Source: Synergistales bacterium
GTDB lineage: Bacteria > Synergistota > Synergistia > Synergistales > Thermovirgaceae
Direction of reading: 5' to 3'
Assembly: GCA_018434645.1 (NCBI GenBank)
Contig: JAHDOX010000075.1
Span: forward strand, 1-7,672
Length of the DNA stretch: 7,672 nt
Shown here: piece by piece, positions 1 through 6,123 of the stretch
How positions within the stretch are numbered: the stretch's first letter is position 1
Layout of the letters: the number at the start of each line of letters is the position of its first letter
The notes under the pieces: model-generated
The model's input: only the letters and a program-made list of their open reading frames with translations
Database searches by the model: none
Told to the model about the DNA's origin: nothing
Program-made: the position numbers and the translations under genes

Positions 1-1391
1 TCCACTTTCACCTCCGCGTTCTTTTCGGTGATTATTCCGTTTTTTTCCGCAAGAAGCAAATCCACCAAAGACGAGATATTTACGGGTTCCTTTCTCACGG
101 GCCGGCGCTCCATACGCGAATAGTCCAGCAGGTCGTCGATCAGCCGGTTCATCTGCCTGGTCGCTTCCCTGATCGTCAAAAGAAAACGGCGGCTTTCCTC
201 GTCAAGGCTTTCGTAGTGCTCTTCCATGAGCAAACGGCTGTAACCGTCTATTCCCCGCAAGGGTGCCTTCAGGTCGTGGGAGACGGAAAAGGTAAAGGTC
301 TCAAGTTCCTTGTTGCGGGCCTCCAGTTCGGCCGTACGTTCCGCGACGCGCTTTTCGAGTTCCACGTTCATCTCCCGCAATTTCCGCTCCGCTTCCTTGC
401 GGTCGGATATGTCATGGAGTATTACGTGGAAGGCTTCCATGTCTTTGTAGGGGAAAGGTGTCGTGGATACTTCCACGTCGACGGTTTCGCCGTCAAGGCG
501 CAGGACCTTTTGTTCGACGGTGGGAGCCTGCTGTCCTGTACGGGACATCCACTCGATTCTTTTTTGTATCTGTCCGTGATAATCAGGGTGGAAGAACTCG
601 AAAACAGAATGGCCGGTTACGTCCTCGGGCTTTGTGCCCCCGAAAAGCTTGATGCAGGCCTCGTTGGCCAGGGCTATCCGGTTGCCGATATTTACGAAAA
701 CCGCGTTAGGCGCCTGTTCAAAGAGGCTCCTGTATCGCGCTTCGCTTTCCGCCAACGACAGTTCGGCCTCCTTTTCCCTGGTTATTTCCGTCCAGGTGCC
801 TACAATATTTTCAGGATGTTTTTCGCTTCTTGACATCCGGACCTCTTCACGGATCCAGATCACTTTCCCGTCCTTTAGAACGAGGCGGTATTCCCGCGAG
901 GCGTTCCCGCTTTCCATAAGGTGTTTTATATAGTCCTCGGTTTCTTTCAGGTTTTTGACAAAGGCATGGCGGTCCATCCATCCGGGTTCCAGCAACTCCT
1001 TCGGCGAGTAACCCAGTATATGTTGTACGTTCTCGCTTACCCATACGGGCCTTATGCGCCCGTCTTCTATCTTTCCCGCCCAGGTGACGGTGGGGCTTGT
1101 CCTGAGGTAATGCTCCAGATGCTGGAGGATCTTTTCCCTGCGGGCCACCTCGGCAAGCCTGGCGTCGTGCATCTCCTTCATGCGCAAAAAATGCCGTTTC
1201 GTGGCTGCGTACAGCAAAAGGGACGTCACCGCCACAAAACCCAGTCCCTTGGAGATCTCCATGAGCAGGTACCGGTCAGGATCTTTGATAATCGCAGCAA
1301 AAAACCTGCCTGAAAGAAGAATCCATATTCCCGCCACGATTGCGTAAGTAGCGGCTACTCGAAAAGCTGGTCTGGTAACGGAGTCTTTCAC
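1..1391 (-). CDS. PAS-domain sensor histidine kinase, partial (C-terminus off the left edge)
   Basis: Membrane-bound sensor kinase; about 463 residues are visible and the ATP-binding domain lies outside the window. My translation of the minus strand shows two hydrophobic segments (about residues 12-33 and 47-63) joined by a short loop, then a PAS domain (about 92-205), a second PAS domain (about 216-335, ending HVILHDISDRKEAE), a charged coiled-coil linker (about 333-366), and a HisKA dimerisation domain with the H-box FSVSHDLKAPLRG, phosphoacceptor His372. The small external loop suggests that signals are read in the membrane or by the cytoplasmic PAS domains; PAS ligands cannot be assigned. 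The start is GTG at 1391-1389: no in-frame ATG lies between it and the upstream stop at 1505-1503, and AGAAAGGG sits 7 bases upstream. The gene is divergent from the aco operon. The cognate response regulator is not in the window. Kinase identity is secure; the signal and target are unknown. Confidence 0.93.
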   Translation of the reverse strand, partial: MKDSVTRPAFRVAATYAIVAGIWILLSGRFFAAIIKDPDRYLLMEISKGLGFVAVTSLLLYAATKRHFLRMKEMHDARLAEVARREKILQHLEHYLRTSPTVTWAGKIEDGRIRPVWVSENVQHILGYSPKELLEPGWMDRHAFVKNLKETEDYIKHLMESGNASREYRLVLKDGKVIWIREEVRMSRSEKHPENIVGTWTEITREKEAELSLAESEARYRSLFEQAPNAVFVNIGNRIALANEACIKLFGGTKPEDVTGHSVFEFFHPDYHGQIQKRIEWMSRTGQQAPTVEQKVLRLDGETVDVEVSTTPFPYKDMEAFHVILHDISDRKEAERKLREMNVELEKRVAERTAELEARNKELETFTFSVSHDLKAPLRGIDGYSRLLMEEHYESLDEESRRFLLTIREATRQMNRLIDDLLDYSRMERRPVRKEPVNISSLVDLLLAEKNGIITEKNAEVKV

Positions 1392-1398
1392 GGCTTTA

Positions 1399-1406
1399 CC
1401 CTTTCT
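1399..1406 (-). promoter_or_regulatory. Ribosome binding site of the histidine kinase
   Basis: Read on the minus strand this is AGAAAGGG, 7 bases before the GTG at 1391. It decides the start, because no ATG or TTG lies in frame between the upstream stop codon and this GTG. Confidence 0.6.
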
Positions 1407-1504
1407 TTCACGGCACCTGTCAACAAAACGAAAATGCCAGATGACCTGCTCCCGGTCAAAACAATCCCTGCCGGTCCGCCCTTCAAAAGAACCTGTTTTA
1501 AATC

Positions 1505-1533
1505 ATTATAGAATGTAAAGAAAGAAATGCCAC
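1505..1533 (-). promoter_or_regulatory. Candidate sigma-70-type promoter for the histidine kinase
   Basis: Read on the minus strand there is a perfect TATAAT (plus-strand bases 1505-1510), preceded at 17 bases by GTGGCA (1528-1533), which matches TTGACA at four of six positions. Transcription would start near base 1498, leaving a leader of roughly 105 bases before the GTG. The prediction rests on consensus matching only. Confidence 0.4.
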
Positions 1534-1644
1534 GTTACAACTTCAATGGTTATGAAAAAAGCCGAAACAAACTCGAAAGTAAAACGGGCCCTTCCCCAAG
1601 GTCTTTTACAGGTGACATTTTTAACTGCAAAAACAGGGCCTCCG

Positions 1645-1679
1645 TGGTTTTATGCGCTGTTGCAGCAGACGAATAACCA
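1645..1679. repeat. Imperfect inverted repeat, possible operator
   Basis: TGGTTTTAT at 1645-1653 is the inverse of ATAACCA at 1673-1679 except for two extra T bases, and the arms flank a near-palindrome CTGTTGCAGCAG at 1657-1668. The dyad ends about 30 bases upstream of the candidate lpdA -10 element, a position that fits a transcription factor site. It could equally be chance in an AT-rich region. Confidence 0.3.
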
Positions 1680-1710
1680 GATATCAGAAAGTCGCAAAAA
1701 CATAATGTCA

Positions 1711-1722
1711 TGGTATTATAAT
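1711..1722 (+). promoter_or_regulatory. Candidate extended -10 promoter element of the aco operon
   Basis: TGG followed by TATTAT (1711-1719) fits an extended -10 element, and a perfect TATAAT overlaps it at 1717-1722. No good -35 hexamer lies at the right distance, as expected for an extended -10 or an activator-dependent promoter. Transcription would begin around 1726-1730, giving a leader of about 20 bases that contains little more than the lpdA ribosome binding site. Confidence 0.35.
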
Positions 1723-1747
1723 AACTGGCGCAAAGGGAGGGATTTCC

Positions 1748-3142
1748 ATGGCGGAGGTCATTGTCATAGGGGGCGGACCCGGCGGGTATGTCTCGGCGAT
1801 CAGGGCTGCTCAACTAGGAAACAGCGTAAAGCTTGTCGAAAAAGATGCCATAGGCGGGACCTGCCTTAACAGAGGTTGTATTCCGACGAAAGTTCTTCTA
1901 CACGCCACCGGGCTTCGCGACAGTTTTAAAAAGGCCCGGGAATACGGGTTTACCATCCAGGAACAGTCCTTCGACTGGGAAACGCTCATGCAAAGAAAAA
2001 ATGACACCGTGAAACAGCTTACAGACGGAGTCCGGGCGCTCCTTGATTCATGGGGGGTCGAAGTTATAGAGGGAGAAGCTTTCTTCGAAGAGCCGAAGGT
2101 CGTTTCCGTAAGGGATGCCCGGGGCTCTTCCCACAGATTTTTCGGAGACTACTTCATCATAGCTACGGGATCAAGGCCTTCCATGCCGCCGATAGAAAGG
2201 TTAGACAGCCGGGGAGTACTGACGAGCGACGAAGCCATGAATATCGAAAGGGTTCCTTCTTCCATGCTCATCGTAGGCGGTGGGGTAATAGGAATCGAGT
2301 TCGCGACGCTTTTTTCCGGCCTGGGGACCACCGTAACCGTGGTGGAGTTTTTGCCCCGTATCTTGTCCACCGTAGACGAAGAAATGGCCTATATGGTGCA
2401 TGAAAGCTTGTCTTCAAAAGGAGTTGCGATTCATGTCGCCGCCAGGGTGGCGAAAATAGAGGGAAAGGGAAGCTCCCTGACGGTGACCTTTGAAGATAAA
2501 AACGGAAAAAGCACGACCGTCGAGGTCGAAAAGGTATTGCTCGCTGCGGGACGTACCCCGAATACGGAGATCCTCGACCTGGAACGTACAGGCATCAATG
2601 TCGAGCGCGGCCGCATCGTCGTGGATAAACATATGAGAACCAGCCTGCCCCACATCTATGCCATAGGCGACTGCGCGTCGCCCTATATGCTTGCTCACGT
2701 GGCGATGGCCGAAGGAGAGACGGCGGCAGCGAACATCGGGGGACAGGACCTGGAAATGGATTATACCGTTGTTCCTTCCTGCATCTTTACGTCCCCGGAG
2801 CTGGCGTCGGTCGGGTTGTCCGAGTCTGAATGCCGAAAGGCGGGTATTTCCGTGAAAACGGGTCGGTTCCCGATGGAAGGAAACGGGAGGGCGCTGACTC
2901 TGGGCGAAGCCGGGGGGATGGTAAAGATCGTGGCCGACTCGAGATACGAAAGGGTTTTGGGCGTGCACGTCCTGGGCCCCAATGCGACGGAACTCATATC
3001 AACGGCCTGCATGGCCATGAAGCTCGAAGCCTCTGCCGACGAGATATCGGACATGATTTTCGCTCATCCGACGATAGGGGAAGCATTGAAGGAAGCGTCC
3101 CTGTCGCTTCAGGGAAGAGCCATTCACCTCCCGAAAGGTTGA
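1748..3142 (+). CDS. lpdA: Dihydrolipoyl dehydrogenase (E3 component of the acetoin-cleaving complex)
   Basis: A 464-residue FAD flavoprotein that reoxidises the dihydrolipoyl group of E2 and passes electrons to NAD+; cytoplasmic. In order: FAD-binding GGGPGG (residues 8-13), redox-active disulfide in GGTCLNRGCIPTK (Cys39 and Cys44), NAD-binding Rossmann motif GGGVIG (177-182) ending in Glu200, the second FAD motif IYAIGDCA (303-310, Asp308), and the C-terminal dimerisation domain with catalytic HPTIGE (His440, Glu445). Length matches the family and there is no N-terminal lipoyl domain. The ATG at 1748 follows AGGGAGG by a short spacing. It is the first gene of the operon, and lipA begins six bases after its stop. 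Its place beside acoA, acoB and acoC suggests the role called AcoL elsewhere; it could also serve other lipoyl enzymes of the cell. Confidence 0.96.
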   Translation: MAEVIVIGGGPGGYVSAIRAAQLGNSVKLVEKDAIGGTCLNRGCIPTKVLLHATGLRDSFKKAREYGFTIQEQSFDWETLMQRKNDTVKQLTDGVRALLDSWGVEVIEGEAFFEEPKVVSVRDARGSSHRFFGDYFIIATGSRPSMPPIERLDSRGVLTSDEAMNIERVPSSMLIVGGGVIGIEFATLFSGLGTTVTVVEFLPRILSTVDEEMAYMVHESLSSKGVAIHVAARVAKIEGKGSSLTVTFEDKNGKSTTVEVEKVLLAAGRTPNTEILDLERTGINVERGRIVVDKHMRTSLPHIYAIGDCASPYMLAHVAMAEGETAAANIGGQDLEMDYTVVPSCIFTSPELASVGLSESECRKAGISVKTGRFPMEGNGRALTLGEAGGMVKIVADSRYERVLGVHVLGPNATELISTACMAMKLEASADEISDMIFAHPTIGEALKEASLSLQGRAIHLPKG

Positions 3143-3148
3143 TGAAAA

Positions 3149-3994
3149 ATGGCTGACGCTTTCCCGGAATGGCTGAAAATACCGGCTCCAGACGAAAGCG
3201 CTTTAAAGGAAATGCAGGACGTCATAAAGGGCCTTTCGCTCCATACGGTGTGTGAAGAGGCAAATTGCCCAAATGTCGGAGAGTGTTTCAAGTCTCGCAC
3301 AGCCACTTTCTTGCTGATGGGAAAGGTTTGCACACGCAACTGCAGTTTTTGCGCCGTAAGCCACGGAAGGCCCCTGCCGTTGGATCCCGGTGAGCCTCGA
3401 AAGGTGGCGGAGGCTTGCCTTGCCCTCAGACTGGGGTACGTTGTTTTGACGTGCGTCACCAGGGACGACCTGGCCGATGGAGGAGCCGCGCACATGGCCT
3501 CGGTTATAAGGGAAGTAAAGAAGCAAAACCCCGGGACCAAAGTCGAATTACTCGTCTCGGACCTGGCCGGCAACCGGGAGGCACTGGAAACGCTGCTCGA
3601 TGCCCCACTGGACGTTCTCGCCCACAACATGGAAACAGTGCCGTCCCTTTATAAATCGGTGCGGCCGGGGGCCGTATACGAGAGGAGCCTGGCCCTTCTT
3701 GAAAACGCCAGAAAATCGGCTCCTGCTTTAGTGACCAAATCGGGACTGATGCTCGGTCTGGGCGAAAGCACCGACGAGGTGGAAGAAGTCATGAAAGACC
3801 TCTCGAAAGCGGGATGTGATGTACTCACCCTGGGACAATACCTGCAGCCGTCACCGGACCATTTCCCGGTGAAAGAATACGTGACGCCGGAGAAATACGA
3901 AGCCTGCGAAAGGAAAGCCTATGAACTAGGATTCAGGCTCGTGGTGGCTGGTCCTTTGGTGAGGAGCTCCTATATGGCCGGTTCATACGTCTGA
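3149..3994 (+). CDS. lipA: Lipoyl synthase (radical SAM)
   Basis: A 281-residue radical SAM enzyme that inserts two sulfur atoms into a protein-bound octanoyl chain to form the lipoyl cofactor. It has both iron-sulfur cluster motifs: the auxiliary cluster C-x4-C-x5-C (Cys35, Cys40, Cys46, in CEEANCPNVGEC) and the radical SAM C-x3-C-x2-C (Cys61, Cys65, Cys68, in CTRNCSFC). The C-terminal RSSY (272-275), whose serine completes the auxiliary cluster in characterised LipA proteins, is intact. Length is slightly short of the usual 290-320 because of a compact N-terminus. It starts six bases after lpdA, with GAAAGG in the end of lpdA as ribosome binding site. A lipoate synthase gene in an acetoin operon is known from Pelobacter carbinolicus (acoS). 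Here it would supply the cofactor for AcoC. No lipB or lplA is in the window, so the source of the octanoyl group is not seen. Confidence 0.97.
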   Translation: MADAFPEWLKIPAPDESALKEMQDVIKGLSLHTVCEEANCPNVGECFKSRTATFLLMGKVCTRNCSFCAVSHGRPLPLDPGEPRKVAEACLALRLGYVVLTCVTRDDLADGGAAHMASVIREVKKQNPGTKVELLVSDLAGNREALETLLDAPLDVLAHNMETVPSLYKSVRPGAVYERSLALLENARKSAPALVTKSGLMLGLGESTDEVEEVMKDLSKAGCDVLTLGQYLQPSPDHFPVKEYVTPEKYEACERKAYELGFRLVVAGPLVRSSYMAGSYV

Positions 3995-3998
3995 AGGT

Positions 3999-4025
3999 TC
4001 AAAAAAAGGGGGTGATCAAAAAAAG
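3999..4025 (+). repeat. Ten-base direct repeat in the lipA-acoA spacer
   Basis: TCAAAAAAAG occurs at 3999-4008 and again at 4016-4025, start to start 17 bases. The copies flank GGGGTGA, which resembles a ribosome binding site. They could be a duplication, a regulator site or an A-rich mRNA element. I have no basis to choose. Confidence 0.6.
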
Positions 4026-4080
4026 AGCCGTGAGAGTGGGTCAGTTTAAAGACTCGAGAGGACAAGCGAAAAGGAGGTAG
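4012..4080 (+). other. Possible 22-codon leader peptide upstream of acoA
   Basis: An open frame runs from GTG at 4012 to TAG at 4078-4080, with further in-frame GTG codons at 4030 and 4036. The predicted peptide is strongly basic, and its stop abuts the acoA ribosome binding site (AGGAGGT, 4072-4078), the arrangement expected for translational coupling. The Shine-Dalgarno-like GGGGGTGATC (4007-4016) overlaps the first GTG and would fit the GTG at 4030 only with long spacing. No homology is recognised; this may be chance. Confidence 0.15.
4072..4078 (+). promoter_or_regulatory. Ribosome binding site of acoA, decides the start
   Basis: A perfect AGGAGGT lies 7 bases upstream of the ATG at 4086. 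The in-frame GTG at 4080, which would add two residues, is only one base downstream and too close to be used. Confidence 0.8.
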
Positions 4081-4085
4081 TGCTC

Positions 4086-5045
4086 ATGGCTGTCGAAAAG
4101 GAAAAACTGAACTGGATGTACAGGAACATGCTCACCATAAGAAACTTCGAGGAAAGAGTGGCCGAGCTTTTTGCCGCCGGTAAATGCTTCGGCTTTGTCC
4201 ACCTTTACGTGGGCGAGGAAGCGGTAGCCACGGGGGTATGCGCGAACCTGCGCAAGGAAGATTACATCACCAGCACGCACAGGGGTCACGGTCACCTGAT
4301 CTCAAAAGGCGGAGATCTCAATCTGATGATGGCGGAACTTTTTGGAAGACGCACGGGCTACTGCAAGGGCAAAGGCGGATCCATGCACATCGCCGACGTC
4401 GAGCTCGGGATTTTGGGAGCCAACGGGATAGTAGGCGGAGGATTCCCTGCAGCGGTCGGAGCAGGCTTTACGGCGAAGTACAAGGGCACCGACCACGTAG
4501 TCGCCTGCTTTTTCGGAGACGGCGCGTCGAACCAGGGCACCTTTCATGAGGCCTTGAACATGGCGTCCATTTGGAAGCTTCCCGTAGTGTTCGTCAACGA
4601 AAACAACTTTTACGGCATTTCCCTGTCGCAAAAAAGATCGATGAACATTCCCGATGTGGCCGCCAGGGCGGCGTCCTATAACATCCCCGGTGTCGTGGTT
4701 GACGGAAACGACGTTCTGGCCGTCTACGAGGCCGTCCAGGAGGCCGTAAAGCGCGCAAGATCAGGCGAAGGACCGACACTGGTTGAGTGCAAGACCTATC
4801 GTTACAGGGGGCACTTCGAAGGCGATCCCACGGTCTACAGAACGGAGGAAGAAGTCCGGGAATGGAAGAAGAAAGACCCGATCCCCCGCTTCGAGACCAG
4901 GCTCTCCCAGATGGGGATCATGACGGAAGACCAAATGAAGCAACTCCGGGATGAAATATCCAACCAGATCGAAGAAGCCGTGAAATTCGCCGATGAAAGC
5001 CCCTGGCCGTCTCCGGAAGAAGTTTTGGATGACGTGTACGCGTGA
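4086..5045 (+). CDS. acoA: Acetoin dehydrogenase E1 component, alpha subunit (TPP-dependent)
   Basis: A 319-residue alpha subunit of the thiamine-diphosphate E1 enzyme that cleaves acetoin to acetaldehyde and a TPP-bound hydroxyethyl group, then acetylates the lipoyl arm of E2. The TPP/metal motif runs from GDG (144-146) to NN (173-174) with exactly 26 residues between, the classical spacing. THRGHGH (64-70) is the conserved cofactor-contacting region, and GKGGSMH (95-101) is also typical. The loop GHFEGDPTVYR (242-252), where pyruvate dehydrogenase alpha chains usually have GHS, is the form I associate with acetoin dehydrogenases; with acoX nearby this favours acetoin over pyruvate or branched-chain oxoacids. 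The ATG at 4086 is chosen over the GTG at 4080 from ribosome binding site spacing. acoB follows after 17 bases. A related 2-oxoacid or propanediol-type E1 cannot be excluded. Confidence 0.92.
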   Translation: MAVEKEKLNWMYRNMLTIRNFEERVAELFAAGKCFGFVHLYVGEEAVATGVCANLRKEDYITSTHRGHGHLISKGGDLNLMMAELFGRRTGYCKGKGGSMHIADVELGILGANGIVGGGFPAAVGAGFTAKYKGTDHVVACFFGDGASNQGTFHEALNMASIWKLPVVFVNENNFYGISLSQKRSMNIPDVAARAASYNIPGVVVDGNDVLAVYEAVQEAVKRARSGEGPTLVECKTYRYRGHFEGDPTVYRTEEEVREWKKKDPIPRFETRLSQMGIMTEDQMKQLRDEISNQIEEAVKFADESPWPSPEEVLDDVYA

Positions 5046-5048
5046 GCC

Positions 5049-5054
5049 GGGAGG
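5049..5054 (+). promoter_or_regulatory. Ribosome binding site of acoB, decides the start
   Basis: GGGAGG at 5049-5054 is 8 bases from the ATG at 5063 but only 2 from the ATG at 5057, and it lies inside any version starting at the GTG at 5042. The ATG at 5063 is therefore the likely start, and the resulting protein begins MRKLTIR, the usual N-terminus of the family. Confidence 0.75.
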
Positions 5055-5062
5055 AGATGCAG

Positions 5063-6037
5063 ATGAGAAAACTAACGATTCGAGCCGCGATAAATGAGGC
5101 CCTCCGCCAGGAGATGAAGCGCGATCCGGACGTGTACGTTCTTGGCGAGGATGTCGGCGTTTTCGGCGGCTGCTTCGGCGTCACTGCCGGGCTTATAGAC
5201 GAATTCGGACCCGAACGTGTGATCGATACGCCAATCACCGAAAGCGCCATAGTCGGCAGTGCCGTCGGCGCGGCTGCGACGGGACTGCGGCCGGTGGCAG
5301 AGTTAATGTTCATGGATTTCGTCGGGGTAACCCTGGACCAGATATTTAACCAGGCCGCCAAGATGCGCTATATGTTCGGGGGAAAGGCGACAATTCCGAT
5401 GGTCATAAGGACGGCCTGCGGTGCGGGCGGGTCAGCTGCGGCCCAGCACTCCCAGTCTCTGGAAGCCTGGTTCATGCACGTTCCCGGACTTAAGGTGGTT
5501 GCGCCCTCCACGTCCTATGACGCTAAGGGGCTTTTGGTCAGTTCCATAAGGGATGACAACCCGGTGATCTTCGTCGAGCACAAGTTCATATACGACATGG
5601 AGGGTGAGGTCCCCGAGGACCTTTACACGGTGCCTCTCGGCAAGGCAGACGTCAAAAGGGAAGGAAGCGACGTGACGGTCATTGCCACGATGGCCATGGT
5701 CCACAGGGCACTGGAAGCAGCGGAAGAGCTCTCTAAAGAGGGAGTAAGTGTCGAGGTTGTAGACCCGAGGACGTTGCAGCCTCTGGACAACGAGACGATA
5801 ATCGAATCAATCAAAAAAACCCATAAAGTGGTTATAGTCCACGAGGCGGTCAAGTTCGCGGGCCCGGGCGCCGAGATCGCAGCCATGATAGCAGACGAAG
5901 CATTTGATTACCTGGACGCCCCCGTAAAGCGGGTGGCGGCACCGTTTACACCGGTACCCTTCAGCCCGGTACTCGAAAAAGAGTACATACCCGGCAAGGA
6001 AAAGATAATCAACGCAGTGAAAGAATTGACAGCATAA
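5063..6037 (+). CDS. acoB: Acetoin dehydrogenase E1 component, beta subunit
   Basis: A 324-residue beta subunit that forms an alpha2beta2 E1 heterotetramer with AcoA; the active sites lie at the subunit interface. The N-terminal transketolase-like pyrimidine domain (about 1-178) contains LGEDVG (27-32), FGVTAGL (38-44) and DTPITE (55-60), whose Glu60 is the residue that activates the TPP aminopyrimidine in this family, and QHSQSLEAWF (128-137) with the conserved His129. The C-terminal transketolase domain (about 195-315) carries VEVVDPRTLQPLD and VHEAVKFAGPGAE and docks to E2. Length is normal. The start is ATG 5063, 17 bases after the acoA stop. FGVTxGL is, from memory, common in acetoin-type beta chains, but the general PDH-type beta fold is what is certain. 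A strong hairpin follows the gene. Confidence 0.92.
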   Translation: MRKLTIRAAINEALRQEMKRDPDVYVLGEDVGVFGGCFGVTAGLIDEFGPERVIDTPITESAIVGSAVGAAATGLRPVAELMFMDFVGVTLDQIFNQAAKMRYMFGGKATIPMVIRTACGAGGSAAAQHSQSLEAWFMHVPGLKVVAPSTSYDAKGLLVSSIRDDNPVIFVEHKFIYDMEGEVPEDLYTVPLGKADVKREGSDVTVIATMAMVHRALEAAEELSKEGVSVEVVDPRTLQPLDNETIIESIKKTHKVVIVHEAVKFAGPGAEIAAMIADEAFDYLDAPVKRVAAPFTPVPFSPVLEKEYIPGKEKIINAVKELTA

Positions 6038-6045
6038 CTAAAGTC

Positions 6046-6087
6046 GGGGACGCCTTGGCGGTCCTTGCCTCAAGGCGCCCCCTCTTT
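6046..6087 (+). terminator. GC-rich hairpin between acoB and acoX, possible attenuator or processing site
   Basis: GGGG (6046-6049) and CGCCTTG (6051-6057) pair with CAAGGCG (6071-6077) and CCCC (6078-6081): eleven base pairs with A6050 bulged and a 13-base loop. It is followed by CTCTTT (6082-6087), only a weak T tract. A full terminator would cut off acoX and acoC, so a partial terminator or a stabiliser of the acoB 3' end is more likely. Confidence 0.55.
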
Positions 6088-6123
6088 ACATGTTGATCCG
6101 GTCCGAAAGGGGAATCGATATTC

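Larger units (their letters stand above)
1392..1747. other. Divergent intergenic region between the kinase and lpdA
   Basis: This 356-base stretch separates two divergent genes and so must hold both promoters. It is visibly more AT-rich than the flanking genes in its centre (about 1500-1730). I see a candidate minus-strand promoter (1505-1533), a candidate extended -10 for lpdA (1711-1722) and an imperfect dyad (1645-1679). No convincing small gene was found: the open frame beginning at 1546 on the plus strand runs out of frame into lpdA and resembles no protein I know. I found no GG-N10-GC spacing typical of a sigma-54 promoter in the stretches I checked by eye. Confidence 0.7.

Noticed and set aside
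216..833. A 205-codon plus-strand open frame, with others up to base 1313
   Set aside because: These lie opposite the histidine kinase, whose TM, PAS and H-box motifs read clearly on the minus strand. They are antisense shadows.
1590..1620. Short stem CCTT-CCCC-AAGG followed by TCTTTT, terminator-like
   Set aside because: The stem is only four base pairs and sits in a divergent region where no gene ends.
1546..1869. A 107-codon plus-strand open frame upstream of and overlapping lpdA
   Set aside because: It overlaps the well-supported lpdA start in another frame, has no recognisable motif, and its composition changes abruptly where it enters lpdA, as expected of a chance frame.
2414..2968. 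A 184-codon minus-strand open frame
   Set aside because: It is antisense to the conserved FAD and dimerisation domains of lpdA and has no ribosome binding site or family features.
4080..4085. GTG start adding two residues to acoA
   Set aside because: It lies one base from the AGGAGGT ribosome binding site, too close to initiate; the ATG at 4086 has proper spacing.
5042..5062. GTG (5042) or ATG (5057) as the acoB start, giving a gene overlapping the acoA stop
   Set aside because: The ribosome binding site GGGAGG falls inside or too near these starts; the ATG at 5063 has 8-base spacing and the usual family N-terminus.
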